Source of the DNA: Candidatus Nanohalarchaeota archaeon | Lineage (GTDB): Archaea; EX4484-52; B79-G9 | DNA: 16,679 nt | Direction of reading: 5' to 3' | NCBI GenBank assembly: GCA_030594795.1 | Contig: JAUVEK010000016.1 | Coordinates: forward strand, 1-16,679 | Part shown: positions 7,572 through 13,299 of the stretch, piece after piece | Layout: each line of letters opens with the position of its first letter | Position numbering within the stretch: the stretch's first letter is position 1 | The notes under the pieces: model-generated | The model's input: only the letters and a program-made list of their open reading frames with translations | The model's database searches: none | Told to the model about the DNA's origin: nothing | Program-made: the position numbers and the translations under genes

Positions 7572-8351
7572 ATGGATGAATTAATACTTGTGAAACTTGG
7601 AGGGTCTGTAATAACTGATAAGAAAAAGCCGTATACGGCGCGCATGGATGTAATTGAGAGGCTTGCGCGAGAGGTGCACAGGGCCCGCGGGCAGAAGGAT
7701 TTTAAGCTTATTGTGGGGCACGGAGGCGGGTCGTTCCCGCACCAGGCAGCGAGCAAATACCAGACGCAGAAAGGTGTTGTTGATGAGAGCAGCTATGAAG
7801 GAATTGCGATGGTGCAGAATGATGCTGCAAGGCTTAACAGGATTGTGGTTGATGCTTTTTTGAGGAATGGTGAGAGGGCTATTTCTGTGCAGCCTTCTTC
7901 CGGTGCTGTGACCAGGAATTCGAAGATTGTGAGATGGGATACTGAGGCTGTGAAAGTTATGCTTTCGAACAGGCTTTTGCCTGTGCCTTACGGCGATGTT
8001 GCTATGGATACTGCCAAGGGGTGCTCGATTATCTCAACTGAGGAGATTTTCTCGTATCTTGCCCCGGCACTTCGCGCAAAAAGAATCATACTTGTCGGGA
8101 AGGTTGATGGTGTTCTTGATTCTTCCGGCAAGGTAGTTCCGGTAATTTCGAGAAAGAATTTCTGTGATGTGAAGGGGTGTCTTAAAGGGTCTGACGGCGC
8201 TGATGTTACAGGCGGGATGCTGCATAAGGTTGAGATGATGCTTGAGCTTGCCGGTTCGGGGGTACGGTCTGAGGTTATTAACGGATTGGTGGCTGGGAAT
8301 CTTGAGAGGGCGCTTCTTGGGAAAGATGTTTTGAAGACGGAAATAAGATGA
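7572..8351 (+). CDS. ipk: Isopentenyl phosphate kinase
   Basis: A 259-residue amino-acid-kinase-fold enzyme that phosphorylates isopentenyl phosphate to isopentenyl diphosphate with ATP, the last step of the archaeal mevalonate route to ether lipids. Visible signatures are the N-terminal VKLGGSVITDK (Lys8, Gly10-Gly11), then VGHGGGSFPHQ with the conserved catalytic-type His50, then SSYEGIAMVQNDAARLNRIV and the nucleotide-site segment KRIILVGKVDGV. ATG 7572 is preferred because the protein then begins just before the first beta strand as in characterised IPKs. ATG 7557 is in frame but lies inside ubiX. A G-rich stretch TGGGG at 7558-7562 may serve as ribosome binding site. It is followed after 6 nt by trm56. 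Length is normal for the family. Confidence 0.95.
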   Translation: MDELILVKLGGSVITDKKKPYTARMDVIERLAREVHRARGQKDFKLIVGHGGGSFPHQAASKYQTQKGVVDESSYEGIAMVQNDAARLNRIVVDAFLRNGERAISVQPSSGAVTRNSKIVRWDTEAVKVMLSNRLLPVPYGDVAMDTAKGCSIISTEEIFSYLAPALRAKRIILVGKVDGVLDSSGKVVPVISRKNFCDVKGCLKGSDGADVTGGMLHKVEMMLELAGSGVRSEVINGLVAGNLERALLGKDVLKTEIR

Positions 8352-8357
8352 TTTATT

Positions 8358-8873
8358 ATGGGTGTTACTGTACTTCGGCTTGGGCACAGGCATTACCGGG
8401 ACCAGCGCCTGACGACGCATGTTGCGCTGACGGCGAGGGCGCTTGGCGCAGAGAAAGTCATCCTGTCGGGTGAGAAGGATGAGAAGATTATCGGTTCTGT
8501 GAAGGATATTGCCAAGCGGTGGGGAGGTGATTTCGAGGTTGAGTATGAGAAGAATTACAGGAGAATAATTACTAATTTTCACGGTGTTAAGGTTCATCTT
8601 ACGATGTATGGGCTGCGCGTCCAGGATAAGATGAAGGATATCAGAGGGGAGAAGGATGTTCTTTTAGTTCTCGGGAGCGAGAAGGTGCCTGGTGATGTTT
8701 ATCATATGGTTGACTACAATATTGCTGTCGGGAGCCAGCCGCATTCTGAGGTTGCTGCGCTGGCTGTGTTTTTGCATGAGTATTTTCGTGGAAAGGAGTT
8801 GGAAAAGGTGTTTGGGGGTGCGAAAATAAAGGTCAGGCCGCATGAATGCGGCAAGAGTTTTTTCACGTCCTGA
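8358..8873 (+). CDS. trm56: tRNA (cytidine(56)-2'-O)-methyltransferase
   Basis: A 171-residue SPOUT-class methyltransferase, archaea-specific, that makes 2'-O-methylcytidine at position 56 in the T-loop of tRNA using SAM. The N-terminus VLRLGHRHYRDQRLTTHVAL (4-23) is a family hallmark. The trefoil-knot SAM site is represented by LVLGSEKVP (103-111) and NIAVGSQPHSEVAAL (121-135). It ends with an RPHECGKSFF tail. Length is typical. The ATG lies 6 nt after the ipk stop codon, without a strong Shine-Dalgarno sequence, consistent with co-translation from the ubiX-ipk transcript. No functional link to isoprenoid synthesis is evident, so the grouping may be conserved gene order only. Confidence 0.95.
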   Translation: MGVTVLRLGHRHYRDQRLTTHVALTARALGAEKVILSGEKDEKIIGSVKDIAKRWGGDFEVEYEKNYRRIITNFHGVKVHLTMYGLRVQDKMKDIRGEKDVLLVLGSEKVPGDVYHMVDYNIAVGSQPHSEVAALAVFLHEYFRGKELEKVFGGAKIKVRPHECGKSFFTS

Positions 8874-8915
8874 GGTATCTCAATCTGATATATGAGGTAT
8901 TTGTTTTAATGTTAA

Positions 8916-9377
8916 TTAATAGTCGGATGGATCCCTAGCGTCTTTCTCGAGATAATCTGCGTTGTTATCTATTCCGTGGAAATTGGCAAATTCAGTTTGT
9001 GCAGTGGTGATTGGATTAAGCTCTTCTTCATCATGATCTACATCTGCAAGTGTATCCAATGTAAGACCATTAACTTCATCAATCCTATCATATCTTTCAG
9101 GAATCCCCGCATACTGATAAACCACAGATTTGGCAATACCTAAAAGACGGGCACTGGGTGTTGATTGGTAAACTGCAGCAACATGTGCAGTTAATTTTTC
9201 TGCAATTATTTCAGCTTCATCGGCAGTATATTTTCGTGTTTCGGAGGGTGTATTTATAGATTCACTCTGCTTTAGAACAGTTATCTTTCCTAGTTCATAT
9301 GCTAAGAACTTACGAATATTCATATCTACTTTATCTCTCATTATTGTATCTATACTAGCATATACTTTACTTCCCAT
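8916..9377 (-). CDS. Unrecognised 153-residue soluble protein
   Basis: I do not recognise this protein. It is hydrophilic with no signal peptide or membrane segment. It appears helical in the first 100 residues (YTADEAEIIAEKLTAHVAAV, then LLGIAKSVVYQYAGIPERYD) and ends in an acidic, Asp/Asn-rich tail (DVDHDEEELNP ... EKDARDPSDY). ATG 9377 is chosen because GGTGAT ends 4 nt upstream; an in-frame ATG at 9389 would overlap that Shine-Dalgarno sequence. A TATA-like ATTATTTAAAC around 9430-9440 on the minus strand would give a leader of 25-35 nt. The gene is divergent from the UPF0058 gene. Its codon use is more AT-rich than that of trm56 and ipk, which could indicate a separate origin. It converges on trm56 with a 42-nt gap. 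Confidence 0.7.
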   Translation of the reverse strand: MGSKVYASIDTIMRDKVDMNIRKFLAYELGKITVLKQSESINTPSETRKYTADEAEIIAEKLTAHVAAVYQSTPSARLLGIAKSVVYQYAGIPERYDRIDEVNGLTLDTLADVDHDEEELNPITTAQTEFANFHGIDNNADYLEKDARDPSDY

Positions 9378-9443
9378 ATCAATCACCATCTTCTTTTTTT
9401 GATTATTTTGTTTTTTCTAGTGCGCAAAGTTTAAATAATGTGT

Positions 9444-9462
9444 GTTACTTTGTGTGTGTAAC
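9444..9462. promoter_or_regulatory. GTTAC-N9-GTAAC inverted repeat in divergent promoter region
   Basis: GTTAC (9444-9448) and GTAAC (9458-9462) form an inverted repeat separated by a TG-rich spacer. It lies between the TATA-like elements of the two divergent genes, about 9430-9440 on minus and 9482-9489 on plus. The position would suit an operator for either gene. Short arms mean chance is possible. Confidence 0.3.
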
Positions 9463-9481
9463 TTCTTACTCGTGGTAAAGA

Positions 9482-9489
9482 TTTATAAA
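9482..9489 (+). promoter_or_regulatory. TATA box for the UPF0058 gene
   Basis: TTTATAAA preceded by purines (GGTAAAGA) predicts transcription starting near 9512. That leaves a leader of about 50 nt before ATG 9565, which fits use of the AAAGGT ribosome binding site at 9553-9558. Confidence 0.5.
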
Positions 9490-9564
9490 GGTTTGCATTG
9501 CATTGTAATAAATTATAGAAGAAATAGTGATGTGAAATATATGGGTATGAAGAAAGGTACGAAT

Positions 9565-9834
9565 ATGAAGAAGGAAGACCTGGTGCATCTGCATGTGCTC
9601 CTTGCTCAATTAAAAAGATATTGTGTGGATAATGAAGCCAAGGGTTTTGAGAAATATGATGCGCTGGGCATTACACCATTCCAAATACATCGAAGTAAAG
9701 AGGACCATTATGATGCTATTCTTGTTTTAGCTACGGATCTGACAAATAATATGCCTAAGGCACTAGAGCATTATAAGAAGAAACGCGGAGATACAACATT
9801 GAACTTAGAGATTGGAGAATATCTGGATATTTAA
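9565..9834 (+). CDS. UPF0058 family protein
   Basis: An 89-residue protein of the archaeal UPF0058 family, whose biochemical role is not established. The pattern MKKEDLVHLHVLLAQLKRY, then F-x2-Y-x3-GI-x3-QIHRSKEDHYDAI, matches the family, including paired His8/His10 and His42/His48 that could bind metal; this binding is inference. I start at ATG 9565 because the family begins with M-K-K-E-x-L-x-H-L-H and because AAAGGT (9553-9558) sits 6 nt upstream. In-frame ATGs at 9541 and 9547 and the much longer frame from 9442 are less likely, the latter beginning upstream of the TATA box. Its stop codon abuts the stop codon of the convergent taw1 with no gap (9834/9835). Confidence 0.8.
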   Translation: MKKEDLVHLHVLLAQLKRYCVDNEAKGFEKYDALGITPFQIHRSKEDHYDAILVLATDLTNNMPKALEHYKKKRGDTTLNLEIGEYLDI

Positions 9835-10761
9835 CTATTTTCTGGTCAATAGGACTACTCTGCTTGGTGCTGATTCGTCTTTGTATTTGTAGTCCAGGTG
9901 CTCGTTTAGTTTTTTTGAGATATTCCGGATTTCTTCGTGGGTCGGCATTGCGCCTATTGTCAGCCTGTGTCTTGAGAATCCTATCCACATGTATGCTTTT
10001 ACTTCTACGAAGTCGGTTTCTGTTCTTTTGATTAGTTCTGCGTACTCTTTCAGGTGATTGTCGTTCCAGCCTTTGACTATTGTCAGGCGAACTGCTTTTT
10101 TGCATGAGAAAGAGGGCATGGTGTCAATGGTCTTGTTGAACCTTTCCCAGTAGCCGGGGATCTGGGGGGCGTCAATCTTTTTGTAAATGTCTTTTGTCGG
10201 CGCATCCAGCGAGAGATAAAGCTGGCTTGGCTCGTCCATTTTTGAGAGCGCTTCTGGTTTTTGCCCGTTGGTTACGAGGAATACGCTCATGGCTCTCTTT
10301 TTGAATTCTGTTATCAACTCTGATATTTTCGGGTAAAGTGTGGGCTCGCCTGTCAGGGATATTGCTACGTTTTTCGGGTCCTGGGCTTCTTTCCATTTTT
10401 TCAGGTTGGTGCCTGAGAATCCCTTGAAGCCGGAGATTAGCTTTCTCTGGGCGAGGATGCATTTGTCAGCAATCTCTTCTGGGTCGTCTATCGGTATATT
10501 ATCCATTGTGTTGGCTGTTGTTTTTTCGATTGCTCTCCAGCAGTAGACGCACCTGTTGGTGCAGAAATAAGCTGCGGGGGTCATCTGCATGCAGCGGTGG
10601 GACTGGATGTTGTGGATTTTCCCGTAGAATTTCTGCTTGTAGCAGGTGCCCTGATCGCGCAATGATTTTTTGGTCCATTCGCATATCTTGCATGCTGAAT
10701 GGGAGCCTACGAGACCGTAGTGCTGCTTTTCGAGGAGGAGGCGGTGTTCTTTGTCAACCAT
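9835..10761 (-). CDS. taw1: S-adenosyl-L-methionine-dependent tRNA 4-demethylwyosine synthase (Taw1/TYW1)
   Basis: A 308-residue radical-SAM enzyme that builds the tricyclic imidazopurine core of wyosine from N1-methylguanosine-37 in tRNA-Phe and pyruvate. The radical-SAM cluster motif is Cys67-x3-Cys71-x2-Cys74 (FCTNRCVYCW). The extra N-terminal cysteines typical of TYW1 for the second 4Fe-4S cluster are present at Cys24/Cys27, Cys40 and Cys57 (SHSACKICEW, GTCYKQKFYG, SHRCMQMTP). SLTGEPTLYP follows as the GE motif. Length equals the archaeal form (about 310), without the flavodoxin domain of the eukaryotic enzyme. ATG 10761 fits the family N-terminus, and a TATA box lies about 25 nt upstream, so it is probably leaderless. 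It is convergent and gapless with the UPF0058 gene. Confidence 0.95.
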   Translation of the reverse strand: MVDKEHRLLLEKQHYGLVGSHSACKICEWTKKSLRDQGTCYKQKFYGKIHNIQSHRCMQMTPAAYFCTNRCVYCWRAIEKTTANTMDNIPIDDPEEIADKCILAQRKLISGFKGFSGTNLKKWKEAQDPKNVAISLTGEPTLYPKISELITEFKKRAMSVFLVTNGQKPEALSKMDEPSQLYLSLDAPTKDIYKKIDAPQIPGYWERFNKTIDTMPSFSCKKAVRLTIVKGWNDNHLKEYAELIKRTETDFVEVKAYMWIGFSRHRLTIGAMPTHEEIRNISKKLNEHLDYKYKDESAPSRVVLLTRK

Positions 10762-10782
10762 GGGTGTTTTTTATTTTACAGG

Positions 10783-10790
10783 TTTAAAAA
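10783..10790 (-). promoter_or_regulatory. TATA box for taw1
   Basis: TTTTTAAA on the minus strand is centred about 25 nt upstream of ATG 10761, the spacing of a leaderless transcript. It lies in the short gap after the stop codon of the upstream 73-residue gene, so taw1 has its own promoter. Confidence 0.6.
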
Positions 10791-10824
10791 TTGATTTGAG
10801 AAATCATAACCTGATGGTGTAAAT

Positions 10825-11046
10825 TCAAGATGGAGATGCGGGTTTATACATTAGAGATATTGCCTTATTTGATGGGAATCCAGGATTTACAGCCCTTTCT
10901 CCATCTTTGTTGTAAATTATCTCTAGACCTAAATGGTCATGCCCAAGTACAGATTCAATTTGCTTGATTATTTCTGCCTCATTCATATATACACTATCGA
11001 ATGCTCCAAACTGCGAGCATGCTCCTTTACAGGGACTATGTGACAT
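10825..11046 (-). CDS. Small CxxxC protein of unknown function
   Basis: A 73-residue soluble protein that I do not recognise. It begins MSHSPCKGACSQFGAF, so a Cys-x3-Cys pair lies at residues 6 and 10, followed by an alpha-beta body (MNEAEIIKQIESVLGHDHLG, then LEIIYNKDGERAV). The start is well supported: ATG 11046 is preceded by GAGGTGAG, a near-perfect archaeal Shine-Dalgarno sequence, 4 nt upstream, whereas the earlier in-frame GTG at 11055 lies inside that site. A TATA-like CATTTATTAAG lies about 40-50 nt upstream. Two cysteines could bind a metal or an Fe-S cluster together with a partner, or act as a redox pair; no assignment is possible. Codon periodicity and start signals make it a credible gene despite its size. 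Confidence 0.65.
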   Translation of the reverse strand: MSHSPCKGACSQFGAFDSVYMNEAEIIKQIESVLGHDHLGLEIIYNKDGERAVNPGFPSNKAISLMYKPASPS

Positions 11047-11054
11047 AATACTCA
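11047..11054 (-). promoter_or_regulatory. Ribosome binding site deciding the start of the 73-residue gene
   Basis: GAGGTGAG just upstream of ATG 11046 (about 11050-11057 on the minus strand) is complementary to the archaeal 16S rRNA 3' end. It fixes the start at 11046 and excludes the overlapping GTG at 11055. Confidence 0.6.
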
Positions 11055-11160
11055 CCTCATAATTGATAGCATTATTTACAACCCATAACTTAATAAATGT
11101 TTGTATTTACTGAAATGTAGCAAGAGCTAATCTAACCTACTAAAAAGTCCATGTCATGAA

Positions 11161-11260
11161 ATATTGGTGAGACCACGGACTAAAGTCCGTGGCTTGATTG
11201 GTGAAATTTCAAGCCTTTGGATGTTTCGCTCCGTAGTAAACTACGGAGTTTCAACGATTC
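11161..11260. mobile_element. Paired-palindrome element, possibly IS200/IS605-derived (PATE/MITE-like)
   Basis: The 236-bp gap between the 73-residue gene and RNase Z has no gene but holds two perfect hairpins of the same design. One is CCACGGACT / AA / AGTCCGTGG at 11173-11192; the other is CTCCGTAGT / AA / ACTACGGAG at 11229-11248. Centres are 56 bp apart, each with 9-bp arms and an AA loop. A TGAAATTTCA palindrome (11202-11211) sits between them. Outer sequences are also weakly inverted: GCTTGATTGGTGAAAT on the left against GTTTCAACGATTCAAAG on the right. Two subterminal imperfect-end hairpins are how IS200/IS605 transposases recognise their ends, so a transposase-less remnant or mini-element is the best explanation. 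No transposase or TnpB frame is present. An RNA structure or terminator pair is the alternative. Confidence 0.45.
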
Positions 11261-11282
11261 AAAGTGGAAAAAGACCTGAAAT

Positions 11283-12191
11283 CTACTTTACGTCGTATTC
11301 GAGAAAGTCGCTGGCTAATGTGGCGTTTTTGAATATTTTTCGCGCCTCGTCCTCGAGCTTTTTTGCGCTCATGCCTGATTCCTGGTAGCGCCTTGAGATG
11401 TGGGTCAGGAACAGTTTTTTTACAGATGATTTCTTTGCGATTTGTGCTGCCTGCGTTGATGTGCTGTGCATGAAGCTGCCTGCTTTTTCGACAAAGTCGC
11501 CTGAGAAGGTGGAGTCGATTATGAGTACGTCTGCGCTTTTTGAGAATTTGATTATGTTTTCTGTGTATCTTGTGTCGCCTGTGTATACTATTTTTCTTCC
11601 TGTTTTTTTTTCGATTATGTCTTGGGGGCGGATTGTCTTTCCCCTGTAATTTACAGGAAGGCCCTGCTTCAGTTTTCCTATAAGGGGGCCGGTGGATAAG
11701 CCGTATTTTGCTGCTTTTTTCATGTTTGCGGTCTCTTTGTCCTTTTCCCTGAATACGTAACCGAGCGCGGGTATGTTGTGCTCAACGCGGAAGGGGATTA
11801 TGTCGTATTCGCCGCAGTCTATCTTGTCTCCTTCTTTTAGCTCTTTTGTGATTACTTCAAATGCCCTGAAGTAATATCCGACTGTCAGGAGCTGCTCTAC
11901 AAATTTTTTGCTTTGTTCTGGGCCGTAAACGTAGAGGGGGTCTTTCCTGCCCTCAAGGCACATTGTCTGGATGAGGCCGAGGAGACCTGCGAAATGGTCT
12001 GCATGCCAGTGCGAGATGAATATCCTGTCGATTTTCATGAACTTCAGCCTGAAGTTCATCAGCTGCCTTTGGGTGCCTTCGCCGCAGTCGAAAAGTAGGC
12101 GCTCTTTATTGTACATGAGAAATATTGAGGGCAGGTTCCTGTCTCTTGTCGGGACGCCGGAGGAAGTCCCGAGGAATACAAGTTTTATCAT
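11283..12191 (-). CDS. rnz: tRNase Z (tRNA 3'-endonuclease)
   Basis: A 302-residue short-form RNase Z of the metallo-beta-lactamase fold that cuts the 3' trailer from tRNA precursors. The zinc motif SHWHADH (His61, His63, Asp65, His66) is intact. VFLGTSSGVPTRDRNLPS at the N-terminus and FDCGEGTQRQLM (34-45) are diagnostic of the family. Later metal ligands lie in VYTGDTRYTE, LIIDSTFSGDF and FLTHISRRY. A flexible-arm region (KYGLSTGPLIGKLKQGLPV) that binds the tRNA elbow is present. Length is normal (about 300). ATG 12191 begins exactly at the family start, and an AATATTTTAAG TATA-like element lies 25-30 nt upstream. It is divergent from the first Cys-Trp/Cys-Phe gene. Confidence 0.95.
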   Translation of the reverse strand: MIKLVFLGTSSGVPTRDRNLPSIFLMYNKERLLFDCGEGTQRQLMNFRLKFMKIDRIFISHWHADHFAGLLGLIQTMCLEGRKDPLYVYGPEQSKKFVEQLLTVGYYFRAFEVITKELKEGDKIDCGEYDIIPFRVEHNIPALGYVFREKDKETANMKKAAKYGLSTGPLIGKLKQGLPVNYRGKTIRPQDIIEKKTGRKIVYTGDTRYTENIIKFSKSADVLIIDSTFSGDFVEKAGSFMHSTSTQAAQIAKKSSVKKLFLTHISRRYQESGMSAKKLEDEARKIFKNATLASDFLEYDVK

Positions 12192-12226
12192 GGTAAATTA
12201 TTGAGTGATTAACTTAAAATATTAAA

Positions 12227-12238
12227 CTCAATTTTGAG
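12227..12238. repeat. 12-bp palindrome in the rnz / Cys-Trp operon divergent promoter region
   Basis: CTCAATTTTGAG is a perfect palindrome lying between the two divergent TATA-like elements. The half-site TTGAG recurs at about 12201 and 12282, so this may be an operator cluster. Its AT-rich composition keeps confidence low. Confidence 0.3.
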
Positions 12239-12252
12239 AATAATATAACATA

Positions 12253-12260
12253 TTTATAAA
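12253..12260 (+). promoter_or_regulatory. TATA box for the Cys-Trp/Cys-Phe operon
   Basis: TTTATAAA centred 34 nt upstream of ATG 12291 gives a leader of only a few nucleotides. The second copy of this gene has a TATA-like box at a comparable place (14790-14797). Confidence 0.6.
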
Positions 12261-12290
12261 TTGCGGAAAATAAAATAGAAATTGAGTTAT

Positions 12291-12845
12291 ATGATATACA
12301 AAGTTGTTGTCTCCACTGTGATTGCAATCGCGGCAGTTGCCCTTCTATTTACTATAATGCAGACGTATTTCTCAGGCACAATGACGTCTGTCTCATGCAA
12401 ACTGCACAAAAACGTGATCCGGCACATCCCTCTTTCCGGTTTTGCCAACCAGCCGCTCCCTGATAAATGCGTGTCTGACCCGCATGAGGAGCGCCAGAGA
12501 ATATCAGACATGACAAACAGGGTACTTGCGCATTTTATTGTCAGATGCTGGGAAAAGGCAGAGGAAGGCATGTATGGCAAAAAACTGGAATGCTTTGAAC
12601 TTTATGCTGTGAATGTGGGTGGGATTATAAATGAGAGTACTGTGACCGCTGTAATCGAATCTGAGGATAAGTGTTCATTTATTCCAAACTACTGGCTGGA
12701 TATTGAGAATGTGTCTTATCCTGGTTCGTGCGGAAGTGATATCACTGAGAATAAGATTATGTGGAAAATGGAAGATCCAATAGTGGATGGGACAACTTTG
12801 ATATTGAAATACAATCCCCTGGCACACTGGGTTGAGGTGATCTGA
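12291..12845 (+). CDS. Membrane-anchored Cys-Trp/Cys-Phe protein, copy 1
   Basis: A 184-residue protein of no family I can name. It has an N-terminal transmembrane helix (about residues 6-24, VVSTVIAIAAVALLFTIM) and then a domain that should be outside the membrane. The domain has eight cysteines in an arrangement suited to disulfides, including RCWEKAEEGMYGKKLECF, a Cys-Trp-x13-Cys-Phe pair at about 86-102, plus DKCSF and SCGS further on. A near-identical paralogue lies at 14824-15369, and the next gene shares the Cys-Trp...Cys-Phe motif. ATG 12291 is used; a TTG at 12282 is in frame but has no support, and the paralogue starts at the same ATG. The stop overlaps the next ATG. A pilin-like or envelope-assembly role is possible but unproven. 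Confidence 0.8.
   Translation: MIYKVVVSTVIAIAAVALLFTIMQTYFSGTMTSVSCKLHKNVIRHIPLSGFANQPLPDKCVSDPHEERQRISDMTNRVLAHFIVRCWEKAEEGMYGKKLECFELYAVNVGGIINESTVTAVIESEDKCSFIPNYWLDIENVSYPGSCGSDITENKIMWKMEDPIVDGTTLILKYNPLAHWVEVI
12834..12842 (+). promoter_or_regulatory. Strong Shine-Dalgarno sequence for the second operon gene
   Basis: GAGGTGATC is a perfect complement of the archaeal 16S rRNA 3' end. It lies within the last codons of the first gene, immediately before the overlapping stop/start TGATG at 12843-12847. This indicates coupled translation of the two proteins. Confidence 0.75.
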
Positions 12846-13291
12846 TGAAGGGATTAGCACTTGAGATGATTGCAAAGCTGATGATCGGCGTGGTTCTTGC
12901 AGCTGTCGGTATCGGGCTTGTGACGCAGTTTCTTGGGATAAACCTGGATATTCCCGGGAGAATGGAATCTGCTGTCAATCATGTGCTAAGGGGGTCTTAT
13001 GTTGATAGCGGCACCAAACTCCAAGTTATCAATTCCTCATATACTTCAGAGCGGATAGCGAAATACATCAAAACATGCTGGGATACTACCCGCGATACTA
13101 AGCAGGACAGGCCCTGTTTTGCACTCCAGGGGGACTTTTCAGATGTTGATGGAGCAGATGTTTTGGCAATTTTGACTGATATTGACCCGAAGGTGCCTTC
13201 GAAGACGAATATTACGGCGTCATTCAGCACTACTGATATGGTTCTTATCTATTATGACTTCAGTGATGATGTCATTGATGTGAAAGGTTAG
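12845..13291 (+). CDS. Membrane-anchored Cys-Trp/Cys-Phe protein, second operon gene
   Basis: A 148-residue protein with an N-terminal hydrophobic helix (MKGLALEMIAKLMIGVVLAA onward, to about residue 30) and an exported-type domain. It carries TCWDTTRDTKQDRPCF, a Cys-Trp...Cys-Phe pair like that of the preceding protein (Cys-x12-Cys here, Cys-x14-Cys there), which suggests distant homology or a shared fold. The start MKG-LALE before a hydrophobic helix resembles class III (pilin-like) signal sequences, with Gly as possible cleavage residue and a Glu four residues after it; this is speculative. It overlaps the upstream gene by one base (TGATG) with a perfect Shine-Dalgarno sequence, so it is made from the same mRNA. 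It converges on the PhoU-like gene with an 8-nt gap. Family unknown. Confidence 0.8.
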   Translation: MKGLALEMIAKLMIGVVLAAVGIGLVTQFLGINLDIPGRMESAVNHVLRGSYVDSGTKLQVINSSYTSERIAKYIKTCWDTTRDTKQDRPCFALQGDFSDVDGADVLAILTDIDPKVPSKTNITASFSTTDMVLIYYDFSDDVIDVKG

Positions 13292-13299
13292 TATTGTCT

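Noticed and set aside
8034..8597. 187-residue minus-strand frame across ipk and trm56
   Set aside because: Shadow frame opposite two well-identified genes, without start signals.
11173..11248. Intrinsic terminator or CRISPR repeat interpretation of the two palindromes
   Set aside because: The palindromes differ in sequence, only two exist with no spacers between repeated units, and no T-run follows either stem.
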